Positions 9,657-17,164 of a stretch of DNA of 64,000 nucleotides are shown piece after piece. The DNA comes from Ferrimonas balearica (GTDB taxonomy: Bacteria > Pseudomonadota > Gammaproteobacteria > Enterobacterales > Shewanellaceae). The stretch lies in NCBI RefSeq assembly GCF_019802055.1, contig NZ_JAHVHW010000007.1, positions 124,001 to 188,000 of the forward strand. The letters run 5' to 3'. A program made the translations under genes and the position numbers. The notes below the pieces were generated by a model that ran no database searches, was not told the origin of the DNA, and was given only the letters and a program-made list of their open reading frames with translations. Positions within the stretch are counted from its first letter, which is position 1. Each line of letters begins with the position of its first letter.

Positions 9657-10042
9657 GTGATGCTCGTCTGATTTACGATGATTTATGAGGCGCTTATCTA
9701 TTTTAACGGCAGTTAATGTGATTATCTTTATGCATTTGTGCTAATCGGTTGATAATCAAGCGCTTTGGGACTGCGCGACGGTCGCTTCTCATTAGGGCTT
9801 TTGATAGAGGTTTGCCTGAGATAAAGAGAATCTTGCGGCGTCTTGATGAGAGATAAGCGGATCGCCCCGTAAACTGAAATTCATTCCACACATCCGACCA
9901 GTCATGGCGGAAGGTCCGGTTAGCTGGAAATGCTCTGAGAAGTGGATCGGAGAACCGCTTGCCCAGTATCGGGGCGCGTTTTTTCCTTGGCCATATTCGA
10001 GTATGCTGGGGATTGGTTACGACAAAAGTGAAACGCACGTCT
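9657..10042. other. Intergenic region between divergent genes, no confident content
   Basis: About 386 bases separate the chemoreceptor start from the DUF998 start. The left part is A+T-rich and should hold the chemoreceptor promoter, but I see no clear -10/-35 pair and no flagellar sigma-28 consensus. A perfect 11-base palindrome TTGATAATCAA lies at 9749-9759; its half-site spacing is too short for an FNR box. A 116-codon leftward open frame (10053 to 9703) looks spurious. Confidence 0.5.
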
Positions 10043-10711
10043 ATGGCAGCCAATGATGGGCAAACCCTGGAACGCCTGGCTAACCGCTTGGGATCACTTG
10101 GGGTTTTGATGCTGGTTCTGCCCTCTCTGCTCGCCTCCCTGGTGTATGAAGGGGAAGCGGGAGAGCCGTTTAATTTTCTGAATCACTCCCTCTCGGAATT
10201 GGGACGCTATGAGTCCTCTCCTCTGGCATTGCTGGTCAATGGCGGGCTGTTTTTTGGTGGGCTGTTTCTGGTGGTGAGCTTTGTCTCCCGAGGCTGGTTA
10301 CGGCGTCGGCGTCCCATCAAGCTGTCTCTGAATCTGTCCGGCGTTCTGATGTCGCTGAGTGTGGCGGCCTGTGGCCTGTTTCCGGTGAATGTCGGCATGG
10401 TGCATGCCTGGGCCGTGACCGCGTTCTACGTGATGACCCCCATCTGCGCAGTGATCTACTGCTTTGCCATCCTGACGGAGATCCCGCCCCGATGGGGGGT
10501 GATCCCCGCATTGGCTGCGGCGGGTTGCGCCATTGCACTGCTGACCCGGGATGACCGCCTGCTGGCACTGATGGATCGTTACCCCTACGGGTTGTTTGGC
10601 GCCGACCGACCGATAATCTGGTGGCCGGCGCTGTTGGGCTGGATGTTGCTGGGCTGTGTCGCCCTGTGGCTGCTTTACGCCCTGGTACTGGTGACCCGAC
10701 GCAACCGTTAA
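10043..10711 (+). CDS. DUF998 family membrane protein
   Basis: Polytopic inner-membrane protein of about 222 residues with six or so helices. The segment LNHSLSELGRYESSPLA (near residue 40) is the characteristic early motif of DUF998 proteins, whose function is unknown. I place the start at ATG 10043; GTG 10028 in frame is possible and neither has a convincing ribosome site. Its stop overlaps the end of the leftward ubiV gene by four bases. No operon partner is evident. Confidence 0.75.
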   Translation: MAANDGQTLERLANRLGSLGVLMLVLPSLLASLVYEGEAGEPFNFLNHSLSELGRYESSPLALLVNGGLFFGGLFLVVSFVSRGWLRRRRPIKLSLNLSGVLMSLSVAACGLFPVNVGMVHAWAVTAFYVMTPICAVIYCFAILTEIPPRWGVIPALAAAGCAIALLTRDDRLLALMDRYPYGLFGADRPIIWWPALLGWMLLGCVALWLLYALVLVTRRNR

Positions 10712-11604
10712 TCGTTGGAGAGCGCCACCGTGGTTTGCTGGCGCTGCCAGAATTGACGCATCCCCACCACGGGCGGATCAAACCGGTCCGCCCCGGCCGC
10801 CAACGCCTCCTGAAGCTCCCTTGCCCAGCCCCATTCCAGTTCCGGACCCGGATCGATCCGCAGCCAGTCCAATTTCAGTTCGCGCAGCGCGGGCAGACTG
10901 TCGAGCAGGTCGATGGGGCGGTCGCCGTGGACCTGCACGCCGTTCAGCAGCAGCATCGCGTCACCCTCCAGGGAATCCGCGCGCTGCGCCCCTCGCTGCT
11001 GACATACGGTGTCGCAGCGCTTGCGGTTGCGCCCCGCAACCCGGGCGGTTGAACAGCGGGCTGAAACCGACAGGGGCGGGTGGCCATAACCCAGCAGCTC
11101 CAGCTCAAAGCGGGCGCGCTCCCCTTCGGCCTCGGCTTGCGCCATCAGGGTTGTGAGAACCGGCTGGGCCATCTCAAGCGGTGGCTGGTAGGTGGTCATG
11201 CCCAGGCTGAGCAACCAGCGCAATGTTTCCAGGTTGTAGGCATTAAGGCCCTGGCCCGCCACAAAGGGCAAACCTGCCTGATACGCCGCGCCGACTGCGC
11301 CCATCTCGTTGGCTTCAATGGCGAAGCGTTCTTGCTGGCACAGCTTCTCCAGCAGAGCCAAGTCCCGCTCACTGCCCAGCAGAGTCAGACTGGTCAGTAC
11401 CACCTCTTTGCCAGCCGCCTGCAGCGTTTCCGCGATAGAGAGCAAAGTACGGGGAGCGATGCGGTCCCGCAGGCTGCAGACGCTCTCGCCCAGGTAGACC
11501 CGCTGGAAGGGGCTGTCCTGAAGCGCATCCAGATAGGCGTGCTGAGCCTGCCGCTCCATCGGCCACCAGTTTGGGGCCAGACTTAATCGGGGGGTGTGAG
11601 TCAT
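10708..11604 (-). CDS. ubiV: Ubiquinone biosynthesis protein UbiV (peptidase U32 family)
   Basis: Partner of UbiU in the oxygen-independent hydroxylation of ubiquinone precursors, working with the lipid carrier UbiT. The 298-residue product begins MTHTPRLSLAPNWWP; the start overlaps the ubiU stop as ATGA (an ATG six bases upstream is also possible). Four cysteines expected to bind a 4Fe-4S cluster are visible: SVCSLRD near residue 43, then ARC, KRC and TVC in a cluster near residue 180-200. The iron-sulfur and anaerobic role is established for the E. coli protein; here it is inferred from the cysteines and the adjacent ubiU and ubiT. Confidence 0.92.
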   Translation of the reverse strand: MTHTPRLSLAPNWWPMERQAQHAYLDALQDSPFQRVYLGESVCSLRDRIAPRTLLSIAETLQAAGKEVVLTSLTLLGSERDLALLEKLCQQERFAIEANEMGAVGAAYQAGLPFVAGQGLNAYNLETLRWLLSLGMTTYQPPLEMAQPVLTTLMAQAEAEGERARFELELLGYGHPPLSVSARCSTARVAGRNRKRCDTVCQQRGAQRADSLEGDAMLLLNGVQVHGDRPIDLLDSLPALRELKLDWLRIDPGPELEWGWARELQEALAAGADRFDPPVVGMRQFWQRQQTTVALSND

Positions 11605-12596
11605 TGCCATGGGTTCAGGTAGGGTCCGGTAGTCAGCAGTTGGCCTTCCGCCAGGGCACGCAGGGTGGCCTGGGCGGCAGGATCGGTCCGGTAGGTGTCC
11701 GGGTTTGCCCGGTACGCGTCGATGGCGCGTCGCCATACCGCGGTGATCTGGGCACTGTAATGCGCGCTGCGCTGGCGGCCCTCCAGCTTAAGGGCCGCTA
11801 CACCGGCCTTGGCCAGTCGCGGCAGCAGGGGCAGGGTAGAGAGCGAACAGGGGCTGGAGATGGGGTGCATTATCCGCCCCTCCACCTGGTATCGCCCCTT
11901 ACAGACAGTGGGGTAGCCGCCGGGCTGGCCCGGTGGAACCCGGTCCAGCAGTCGGCCATTCAGGCGGGCCTCCCGGCCTTCAGGACCTTCCACCCAGCGT
12001 ACCAGCGAGGCGGGCGAGCAGGCGCCGCCAGAGTTGGGGGAGTGGCCACTGACCCAGGTCGAAAGCTGGCAACGGCCCTCGGCCATCACGCAGAGTGAAC
12101 CGGAGGCAAACACTTCGAGTTCAACCGGCGAGTCCTGTGCAATCCGCTCGATCTGTTCAATATCCAGCACCCGGGGCAAAACCGCCCGGGTGATGCCAAA
12201 CTGTTGATGAAACAGACGCAATGCCGGGAGGTTGGCGGCACTGGCCTGAACCGACAGGTGACGCTCCAGGTCGGGATGTCGCTGTGCGGCGTAACCCAGC
12301 AAACCGGGGTCCGCCATGATGACAGCGCTGATCCCTGCCTCAGCGGCCTGATCCACCGCCCGGTGCCAGCGGGCCTCCTGACCGGGCTGAGGAAAGGTGT
12401 TGATGGCGACGTACAGTTTGCGGCCGGCATGGCGGCACAGGTCGGCCGCCTCGCCCAATTCGGCGGGGGTAAAATTGAGACCGGCAAAACGACGGGCATT
12501 GGTGTCGTCCTTAAGGCCGACGTAAACGGCGTCGGCGCCTTGGGCCAGCGCGGGTGACAATCCCGCCAGATTGCCCACCGGTGCGAGCAGTTCCAT
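11601..12596 (-). CDS. ubiU: Ubiquinone biosynthesis protein UbiU (peptidase U32 family)
   Basis: Forms the UbiUV heterodimer that introduces ring hydroxyls into ubiquinone without O2, using prephenate as oxygen source in E. coli. The 331-residue length equals the E. coli protein. The cluster-binding cysteines fall at residues 169, 176, 193 and 232 (SLC, GRC, GAC, TVC), the same positions as in E. coli. The U32 core begins MELLAPVGNLAGLSPALAQG, and GADAVYVGLK is a family motif. Divergent from ubiT across 139 bases containing a possible FNR-like box; overlaps ubiV by four bases. Confidence 0.95.
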   Translation of the reverse strand: MELLAPVGNLAGLSPALAQGADAVYVGLKDDTNARRFAGLNFTPAELGEAADLCRHAGRKLYVAINTFPQPGQEARWHRAVDQAAEAGISAVIMADPGLLGYAAQRHPDLERHLSVQASAANLPALRLFHQQFGITRAVLPRVLDIEQIERIAQDSPVELEVFASGSLCVMAEGRCQLSTWVSGHSPNSGGACSPASLVRWVEGPEGREARLNGRLLDRVPPGQPGGYPTVCKGRYQVEGRIMHPISSPCSLSTLPLLPRLAKAGVAALKLEGRQRSAHYSAQITAVWRRAIDAYRANPDTYRTDPAAQATLRALAEGQLLTTGPYLNPWQ

Positions 12597-12662
12597 TACT
12601 TGGGCTCCACTGCGGAAAAAAAACTACGGCGCCTAAGTTAGCAGTGGGATCGCGATCATTTC

Positions 12663-12676
12663 TTGATGTAAAACAG
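12663..12676. promoter_or_regulatory. Possible FNR-type half-conserved box in ubiU-ubiT intergenic region
   Basis: TTGATgtaaAACAG matches the FNR pattern TTGAT-N4-ATCAA fully in the left half and at three of five bases in the right half. It lies between the divergent ubiU and ubiT starts, where FNR control would make sense since these genes act without oxygen. The imperfect right half keeps confidence low. Confidence 0.3.
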
Positions 12677-12735
12677 GAACAAGATCCAATTGCGGCGTTA
12701 TCATCCAGCGGTTTATCTCTAAATTGGTAGGAAAG

Positions 12736-13137
12736 ATGTTGCCTCGTCCCCCTTTAGCCCCACTGCGGACTTTGCTTTTGCCCCTGCTCAGCCAGCGACT
12801 GGCGGAGCCATTGCGTCAGGGGGAGCTGGCTTTTCTGGACGGCCGCAGCGTCAGCATCGCAGTGAAAGAGCTGCCCTGGGCGCTGAAACTGGGTCTGTCT
12901 GATGGCCAACTGTGGCTGGATTGGGCGGACGATTCGGTGGATGCCAGCATGAGTGGCGATGCCCGGGCGCTGCTGCAGATGGCGCTGGGGAGCGCCGACG
13001 GGGACGCCCTGTTCTTCCAGCGTCGTCTCGCGATGGAGGGGGACACGGAGCTGGCGATGGAGCTGAAATCCCTGCTGGGCCGTTATCCTTTGCTGCCAGC
13101 CCCGCCGTTTGCCCTGCCGGGGCTGACCGGGGTCTGA
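12736..13137 (+). CDS. ubiT: Ubiquinone biosynthesis accessory factor UbiT (SCP2 domain)
   Basis: Lipid-binding factor of the anaerobic ubiquinone pathway that carries polyprenylated intermediates to UbiUV. The 133-residue product is essentially one SCP2 sterol-carrier domain, with the N-terminal leucine-rich helix PLAPLRTLLLPLLSQRLAEP and the strand GELAFLDGRSVSIAVKE. Start is ATG 12736, close to AGGAAAG; an in-frame TTG at 12724 is less likely. It is slightly shorter than the E. coli protein. Divergent from ubiUV and followed by its own terminator. Confidence 0.9.
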   Translation: MLPRPPLAPLRTLLLPLLSQRLAEPLRQGELAFLDGRSVSIAVKELPWALKLGLSDGQLWLDWADDSVDASMSGDARALLQMALGSADGDALFFQRRLAMEGDTELAMELKSLLGRYPLLPAPPFALPGLTGV

Positions 13138-13155
13138 CCCTATCTGAGCAAAAAT

Positions 13156-13179
13156 GCGGGGCACTCCCCGCTTTTTTTT
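13156..13179 (+). terminator. Intrinsic terminator of ubiT
   Basis: Stem GCGGGG (13156-13161) with CCCCGC (13166-13171), loop CACT, followed by eight T residues, 18 bases after the ubiT stop. Confidence 0.92.
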
Positions 13180-13250
13180 CGTCCCTCCCTTGCCTCGCCC
13201 CATCTGCGTCCGTTTCTATACTCAGTGCAGAACAAACAGGAGGGTGCGCC

Positions 13251-13637
13251 ATGCCGTTGGTTCTCTGGTGTTTATTGCTGTTGTTGCTGATCCCTTACGC
13301 CCTGGCTGCACTGGGTGGCGTCTACAAGTGGCGGAACCTTGGAGGGCTGGATTTGCACCACCCTCGTGCTCAGGACGCCACTCTGACCGGACTGGGTAAC
13401 CGACTGAGGGCGTCCCAGAGCAACGCCTGGGAGGCTCTGGCCTTTTTTACCGGCTGCGTGCTTATCGCCCACCTGCGGGGCGCAGACCTGGATGCGCTGG
13501 CATTGCCTGCTCTGCTGTTTGCCCTGACCCGCCTGCTTCACCCGCTGCTTTATGTCGGCGATCTGCCCCCGCTGCGCTCCACCGTGGTGGTGGTGGGGTT
13601 GCTTGCTGGCGTCTATCTCGCCATCTGGGCGGGATAG
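13251..13637 (+). CDS. MAPEG family membrane protein
   Basis: Four-helix inner-membrane protein of 128 residues. The central SNAWEALAFFTGCVLIAH and the later HPLLYVGDLPPLRS are typical of bacterial MAPEG proteins (membrane-associated, eicosanoid and glutathione metabolism). Bacterial members are mostly uncharacterised and glutathione dependence is not proven by sequence. The ATG start has AGGAGG at 13238-13243, seven bases upstream. It stands alone between two terminators. Confidence 0.85.
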   Translation: MPLVLWCLLLLLLIPYALAALGGVYKWRNLGGLDLHHPRAQDATLTGLGNRLRASQSNAWEALAFFTGCVLIAHLRGADLDALALPALLFALTRLLHPLLYVGDLPPLRSTVVVVGLLAGVYLAIWAG

Positions 13638-13668
13638 CATTTCAGTTCTTCTGAATCCTGGTCGCATT

Positions 13669-13696
13669 AGCCCACGTAAGTGGGCTTTGTTGCTCT
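13669..13696 (+). terminator. Intrinsic terminator after MAPEG gene
   Basis: Stem AGCCCAC (13669-13675) with GTGGGCT (13680-13686), loop GTAA, followed by TTGTTGCTCTT. It isolates the parM-like gene from upstream transcription, or makes the parM promoter lie within or after it. Confidence 0.75.
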
Positions 13697-13723
13697 TGGG
13701 CTTAATCAATTGAGGGATTTGGG

Positions 13724-14737
13724 ATGGCGGTAGCCAAGATGAAGTTTGCCATTGATGATGGTTCCACCAACGTCAAGATCAGCTGGATTGAGGGAGGTCA
13801 GATGCGCAGCATCATCTCCCCCAACTCATTCCGTAAGGACTGGAAGAGTGCCGCTCTGCTGAGCGACAAGAAGGTGTTTAACTACCAGATAGGCACCACC
13901 AAGTACACTTTTGATGCCACCTCCGACCGGGCGCTGGCGACCACCCATGTGGCCTATCAATACGACGACCTCAACCTGTTGTCCGTTCATCATGCACTGT
14001 TGCAGACCGGCATCGCACCCTGTCCCGTCAGCATCATGGTGACCCTGCCGATCACCGAGTATTACAACGCGGATGATTGCCAGAAGAATGAGGTCAATAT
14101 CGCCCGTAAGAAAGCCAACCTGATGCGGGAGATCAGCCTGAATAAGGGTGAACTGTTTGAGATCATCGATGTAGAGGTGCTGCCGGAAAGTCTGCCTGCG
14201 GTGCTGACCACACTGATGGATTCCGGCGTCAATGAGTTCACCAAGTCCCTGGTGATCGACTGTGGCGGCACCACCCTGGATATGGGCGTGATTGTCGGTG
14301 AGTTCGAGGATGTCTCCGGTGTGTATGGCAATGCCGAGATTGGCGTTTCCATGGTGACGGACGCAGCCAGAAAGGCGCTGGCGGCGGCGGACAGTGACGC
14401 CAGCTACCTAGTGGCTAACGAACTGATTAAGCGTCGCCATGACCGTGCCTTTGTGGAGCAGGTGATCAACGACCTTTACCGGGTTGACTGGGTGCTCTCC
14501 CGCATTGAAGAAAAGATCAGCGAACTGGGCGCCGCCGTGGCTTATGAAGCCAAGACCTTCGCCCGCAACCCAAATCGCATCTACCTGGTTGGGGGCGGCG
14601 CTCACCTGGTGGCCCCTGCCATTCGTGAAGCCTACCCCAGCCTGGGCGACAAGATCACCGTCGTGGAGGAGCCCCAGTCCGCTCTGGCCCGGGAGATCTG
14701 CTGCTATCACGCCGCGGAGCCGGCCCAAGCCAGTTAA
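13724..14737 (+). CDS. parM: ParM/StbA-like actin-family filament protein
   Basis: Actin-like ATPase resembling ParM of plasmid R1, which polymerises to push plasmid copies apart. The 337-residue product shows the actin-fold motifs in order: phosphate-1 IDDGSTNVKI near residue 10, an R1-like ISPNSFRKDW, the interdomain TLPITEYYNADD near 108, phosphate-2 LVIDCGGTTLDMG near 180, and the adenosine motif YLVGGGAHLVAPAIRE near 288. Here it lies among chromosomal housekeeping genes. The next gene starts 9 bases after its stop in the place where parR would be. I see no iterated repeats (parC) in the 86 bases before it. Chromosomal segregation, a decayed plasmid insertion, or another cytoskeletal role are all possible. 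Confidence 0.9.
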   Translation: MAVAKMKFAIDDGSTNVKISWIEGGQMRSIISPNSFRKDWKSAALLSDKKVFNYQIGTTKYTFDATSDRALATTHVAYQYDDLNLLSVHHALLQTGIAPCPVSIMVTLPITEYYNADDCQKNEVNIARKKANLMREISLNKGELFEIIDVEVLPESLPAVLTTLMDSGVNEFTKSLVIDCGGTTLDMGVIVGEFEDVSGVYGNAEIGVSMVTDAARKALAAADSDASYLVANELIKRRHDRAFVEQVINDLYRVDWVLSRIEEKISELGAAVAYEAKTFARNPNRIYLVGGGAHLVAPAIREAYPSLGDKITVVEEPQSALAREICCYHAAEPAQAS

Positions 14738-14746
14738 GGAGGTCCT

Positions 14747-15361
14747 ATGCGGATCAGTTGCAGCTTTACCCTGACTCCGGCAAGCCAGGAATCCGATGCT
14801 GAGGCGGTGCGCCTCCTGAAAGCCTGGCAGCAGGATGAGCAGGCCCGCGATGCGTCGCCGGAGACCCAGCGTCAGCGCCGCAGTGAGTTTCATCGCCAGA
14901 TCTATCTCAGCGGCCTGTTTCTGCATCAACTGGCGCCGCGATTGCCGGCTTTGCTGGCGGACGCTCTGGATGGGGCTAAAACGGCGGAACAGTTGGTGGC
15001 ACTGGCGGAGGGGGCCGGAGTGAGCCTGCGTCCTGAAACCGGGCTGTCAGCGGCGCAATGGCAGAAGCTCAGCACCCTGATGGCGACCGCTCCCACCCTT
15101 GACCCCACCCCCATCATTGAAGCGCTGAGTGCCCGGGGCAGTGCCGCGACACCGGCGGAACCAGCGCTGGATGGCGAAGCCCTGCTGGGCAGTGTGGCGG
15201 CATTGCAGGCGGGACAATCCCGCACCCTGGCATTACTGACCGCCCTGTCGGAGCAGATGACGGCGCGGGGGGCTGAACCCGGACCGGCAGCGGAGCCGGA
15301 ACCGGCGCTTTCCGGTCAACTGGAGAAGGCAGGGAAGGTGAAGCAGAAAGGGCTTTGGTAA
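14747..15361 (+). CDS. Unrecognised ParM-operon partner (204 aa), in parR position
   Basis: Begins at ATG 14747 with a near-perfect TAAGGAGGT that includes the parM stop codon, so it is co-translated with parM at high efficiency. The N-terminal 60 residues are mixed alpha and beta (MRISCSFTLTP, then RRSEFHRQIYLSGLFLHQL); residues 60-200 are alanine-, proline- and leucine-rich helices with a basic end (KVKQKGLW). In R1-type systems this position encodes ParR, the adaptor that binds parC DNA and ParM filament ends. I do not see a clear ribbon-helix-helix sequence, so the ParR role is positional inference only. Confidence 0.75.
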   Translation: MRISCSFTLTPASQESDAEAVRLLKAWQQDEQARDASPETQRQRRSEFHRQIYLSGLFLHQLAPRLPALLADALDGAKTAEQLVALAEGAGVSLRPETGLSAAQWQKLSTLMATAPTLDPTPIIEALSARGSAATPAEPALDGEALLGSVAALQAGQSRTLALLTALSEQMTARGAEPGPAAEPEPALSGQLEKAGKVKQKGLW

Positions 15362-15366
15362 GGATG

Positions 15367-15400
15367 AAAAAAGGCAGCCAACAGGCTGCCTTCTCTTTTA
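15367..15400. terminator. Bidirectional terminator between parM operon and yfhL
   Basis: Stem AAGGCAGCC (15371-15379) with GGCTGCCTT (15384-15392), with an A run on the left and TTCTCTTTT on the right; it serves the convergent parM operon and trhP-yfhL operon. Confidence 0.85.
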
Positions 15401-15649
15401 CGCTTTACCGGTCAGGATCAGGTACTTGGCCATCAGCGTGTCCTGATCTTCCTGATGCTCAGGGTCGACCTCAATGCAATCGATGGGGCAGACACTGATG
15501 CAGGTGGGCTTGTCGTAGTGGCCGACACACTCGGTGCACCGGTCGGGATCGATCTCGTAGATCTCCTCGCCCATGGTGATGGCGGAGTTGGGGCACTCCG
15601 GCTCACACATGTCGCAGTTGATGCAGCTGTCGAGGATCACCAGCGCCAT
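15398..15649 (-). CDS. yfhL: YfhL-family 4Fe-4S dicluster ferredoxin
   Basis: Small 83-residue electron carrier with two ferredoxin cluster motifs: CINCDMCEPECP near residue 9 (CX2CX2CX3C) and a second, CTEC followed by an eight-residue insert and CISVCPIDC, the Alvin-type arrangement of the YfhL family. It starts one base after the trhP stop, so it is co-transcribed with that U32 enzyme. The partner enzyme is not proven; because TrhP is a U32-family protein with cluster-type cysteines, donating electrons to it or helping its cluster is a reasonable inference. Confidence 0.93.
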   Translation of the reverse strand: MALVILDSCINCDMCEPECPNSAITMGEEIYEIDPDRCTECVGHYDKPTCISVCPIDCIEVDPEHQEDQDTLMAKYLILTGKA

Positions 15650-15650
15650 A

Positions 15651-17018
15651 TCAGAGTTCCTTCGCCTGCGGGTTGCGGGTGGTTTGCCCTTCGCCCAGGT
15701 TGCGCATCAGGATGGCGTGGGAAAGATCCAGCTCTTCCGGCAGCGGCAAGTACATGGTGTGGCCGTTGCCCGGTGCCACATCGACGGACTCGCCTTTGCG
15801 GGTTTCGATGTGACCCAGGGTCAGGTTCAGGTTGCCCTGAGGGGTCATCAGTTCCACATGGTTGCCCACTTCAAAGCGGTTCTTCACCAGCACTTCAGCC
15901 AGACCCTGAGCGTTGCGTTCACCGGTAAACTCACCCACGAACTGCTGCTTGTCGGACACGGAGTAGCCGTAGTCGTAGTTCTGGTAAGTGTCGTGAGTGT
16001 GGCGGCGCAGGAAGCCCTCGGTGTAGCCGCGATGAGCCAGGGACTCCAGGCTGTGCATCAGACTCGGGTCAAACGGTTTGCCGGCGGCAGCGTCGTCGAT
16101 CGCCTTGCGGTAGAGTTGCGCGGTACGGGCCACGTAGTAGAAGCTCTTGGTGCGACCTTCGATCTTCAAGGAGTGCACACCCATCTTGGCCAGACGCTCT
16201 ACGTGCTGGATGGCACGCAGATCCTTTGAGTTCATGATGTAGGTGCCGTGCTCATCCTCAAACGCCGGCATGTACTCGCCCGGACGGTTCTCCTCCTGAA
16301 GCAGGAAGATGCGGTCGGTGCTGGGGCCTTCGCCCAGAGTCGGCTGCTGGATCTGAACTTCAGGTTGCACCGCAATGACGTCACCCGCCTCATTCTCTTT
16401 GGCTTCGTGGACATCATACTTCCAACGGCAGGCGTTGGTGCAGGTACCCTGGTTCGGATCACGCTTGTTGATGTAGCCGGATAGCAGGCAACGACCAGAA
16501 TAGGCCATGCACAGAGCGCCGTGTACGAACACCTCAAGCTCCATCTCCGGTACCTGCATGCGGATCTCTTCGATCTCGTCGAGAGACAGTTCCCGGGACA
16601 GAATCACCCGCTCAACCCCTTGCTGCTGCCAGAACTTCACGGAAGCCCAGTTGATGGCGTTGGCCTGTACGGAGAGATGGATCGGCACATCCGGCCACTT
16701 CTCTTTGACCATCATGATCAGGCCCGGATCGGACATGATCAGTGCGTCAGGGCCCATTTCAACAACCGGTGTTAAATCCTTAATAAAAGTTTTAAGTTTG
16801 GCATTGTGTGGGGCGATATTAGAGACCACGTACAGCTTCTTGCCGAGGGCATGGGCTTCCTGGATACCGGTCGCCAGGTTTTCCAGGTTGAAGTCGTTGT
16901 TGCGCACCCGCAGACTATAGCGGGGCTGGCCGGCGTACACGGCATCCGCACCGTACGCGAAGGCGTAGCGCATGTTTTTCAAGGTCCCGGCAGGGGAAAG
17001 CAGTTCGGGTTTAAACAT
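15651..17018 (-). CDS. trhP: tRNA 5-hydroxyuridine hydroxylation protein TrhP (peptidase U32 family, YegQ)
   Basis: Prephenate-dependent hydroxylation of U34 in several tRNAs, giving ho5U on the way to cmo5U. The 455-residue protein is close in length to E. coli YegQ. The start is ATG 17018 (MFKPELLSPAGTLKNMRYAF) with GAGG five bases upstream; an ATG 21 bases earlier lacks a ribosome site. The U32 core carries the cysteines expected for an iron-sulfur cluster in HGALCMAYSGRCLLSGYIN and GTCTNACRWKY (residues about 165-205), and the C-terminal half has GYTEGFLRRHTHD. The third U32-family gene in the window, after ubiU and ubiV. Confidence 0.95.
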   Translation of the reverse strand: MFKPELLSPAGTLKNMRYAFAYGADAVYAGQPRYSLRVRNNDFNLENLATGIQEAHALGKKLYVVSNIAPHNAKLKTFIKDLTPVVEMGPDALIMSDPGLIMMVKEKWPDVPIHLSVQANAINWASVKFWQQQGVERVILSRELSLDEIEEIRMQVPEMELEVFVHGALCMAYSGRCLLSGYINKRDPNQGTCTNACRWKYDVHEAKENEAGDVIAVQPEVQIQQPTLGEGPSTDRIFLLQEENRPGEYMPAFEDEHGTYIMNSKDLRAIQHVERLAKMGVHSLKIEGRTKSFYYVARTAQLYRKAIDDAAAGKPFDPSLMHSLESLAHRGYTEGFLRRHTHDTYQNYDYGYSVSDKQQFVGEFTGERNAQGLAEVLVKNRFEVGNHVELMTPQGNLNLTLGHIETRKGESVDVAPGNGHTMYLPLPEELDLSHAILMRNLGEGQTTRNPQAKEL

Positions 17019-17164
17019 GGTGGCCTCAAAGGGGTTCATAGCGGGCGGCAATTCTACTGCTGGCCATCCCCTGTTGCAAATGTAGACAAGAGCGAGTTAA
17101 CGGCGGTTCCCGACACAACCTATACTGGGGATCACTGCTCAAGGAACGAGTAAAAGAGACAGAT

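Noticed and set aside
9749-9759. TTGATAATCAA palindrome as an FNR site
   Set aside because: FNR half-sites need a four-base spacer; here the spacer is one base.
9703-10053. 116-codon leftward open frame between the chemoreceptor and DUF998 genes
   Set aside because: Overlaps the start of the DUF998 gene, lacks any motif, and its composition does not resemble neighbouring genes.
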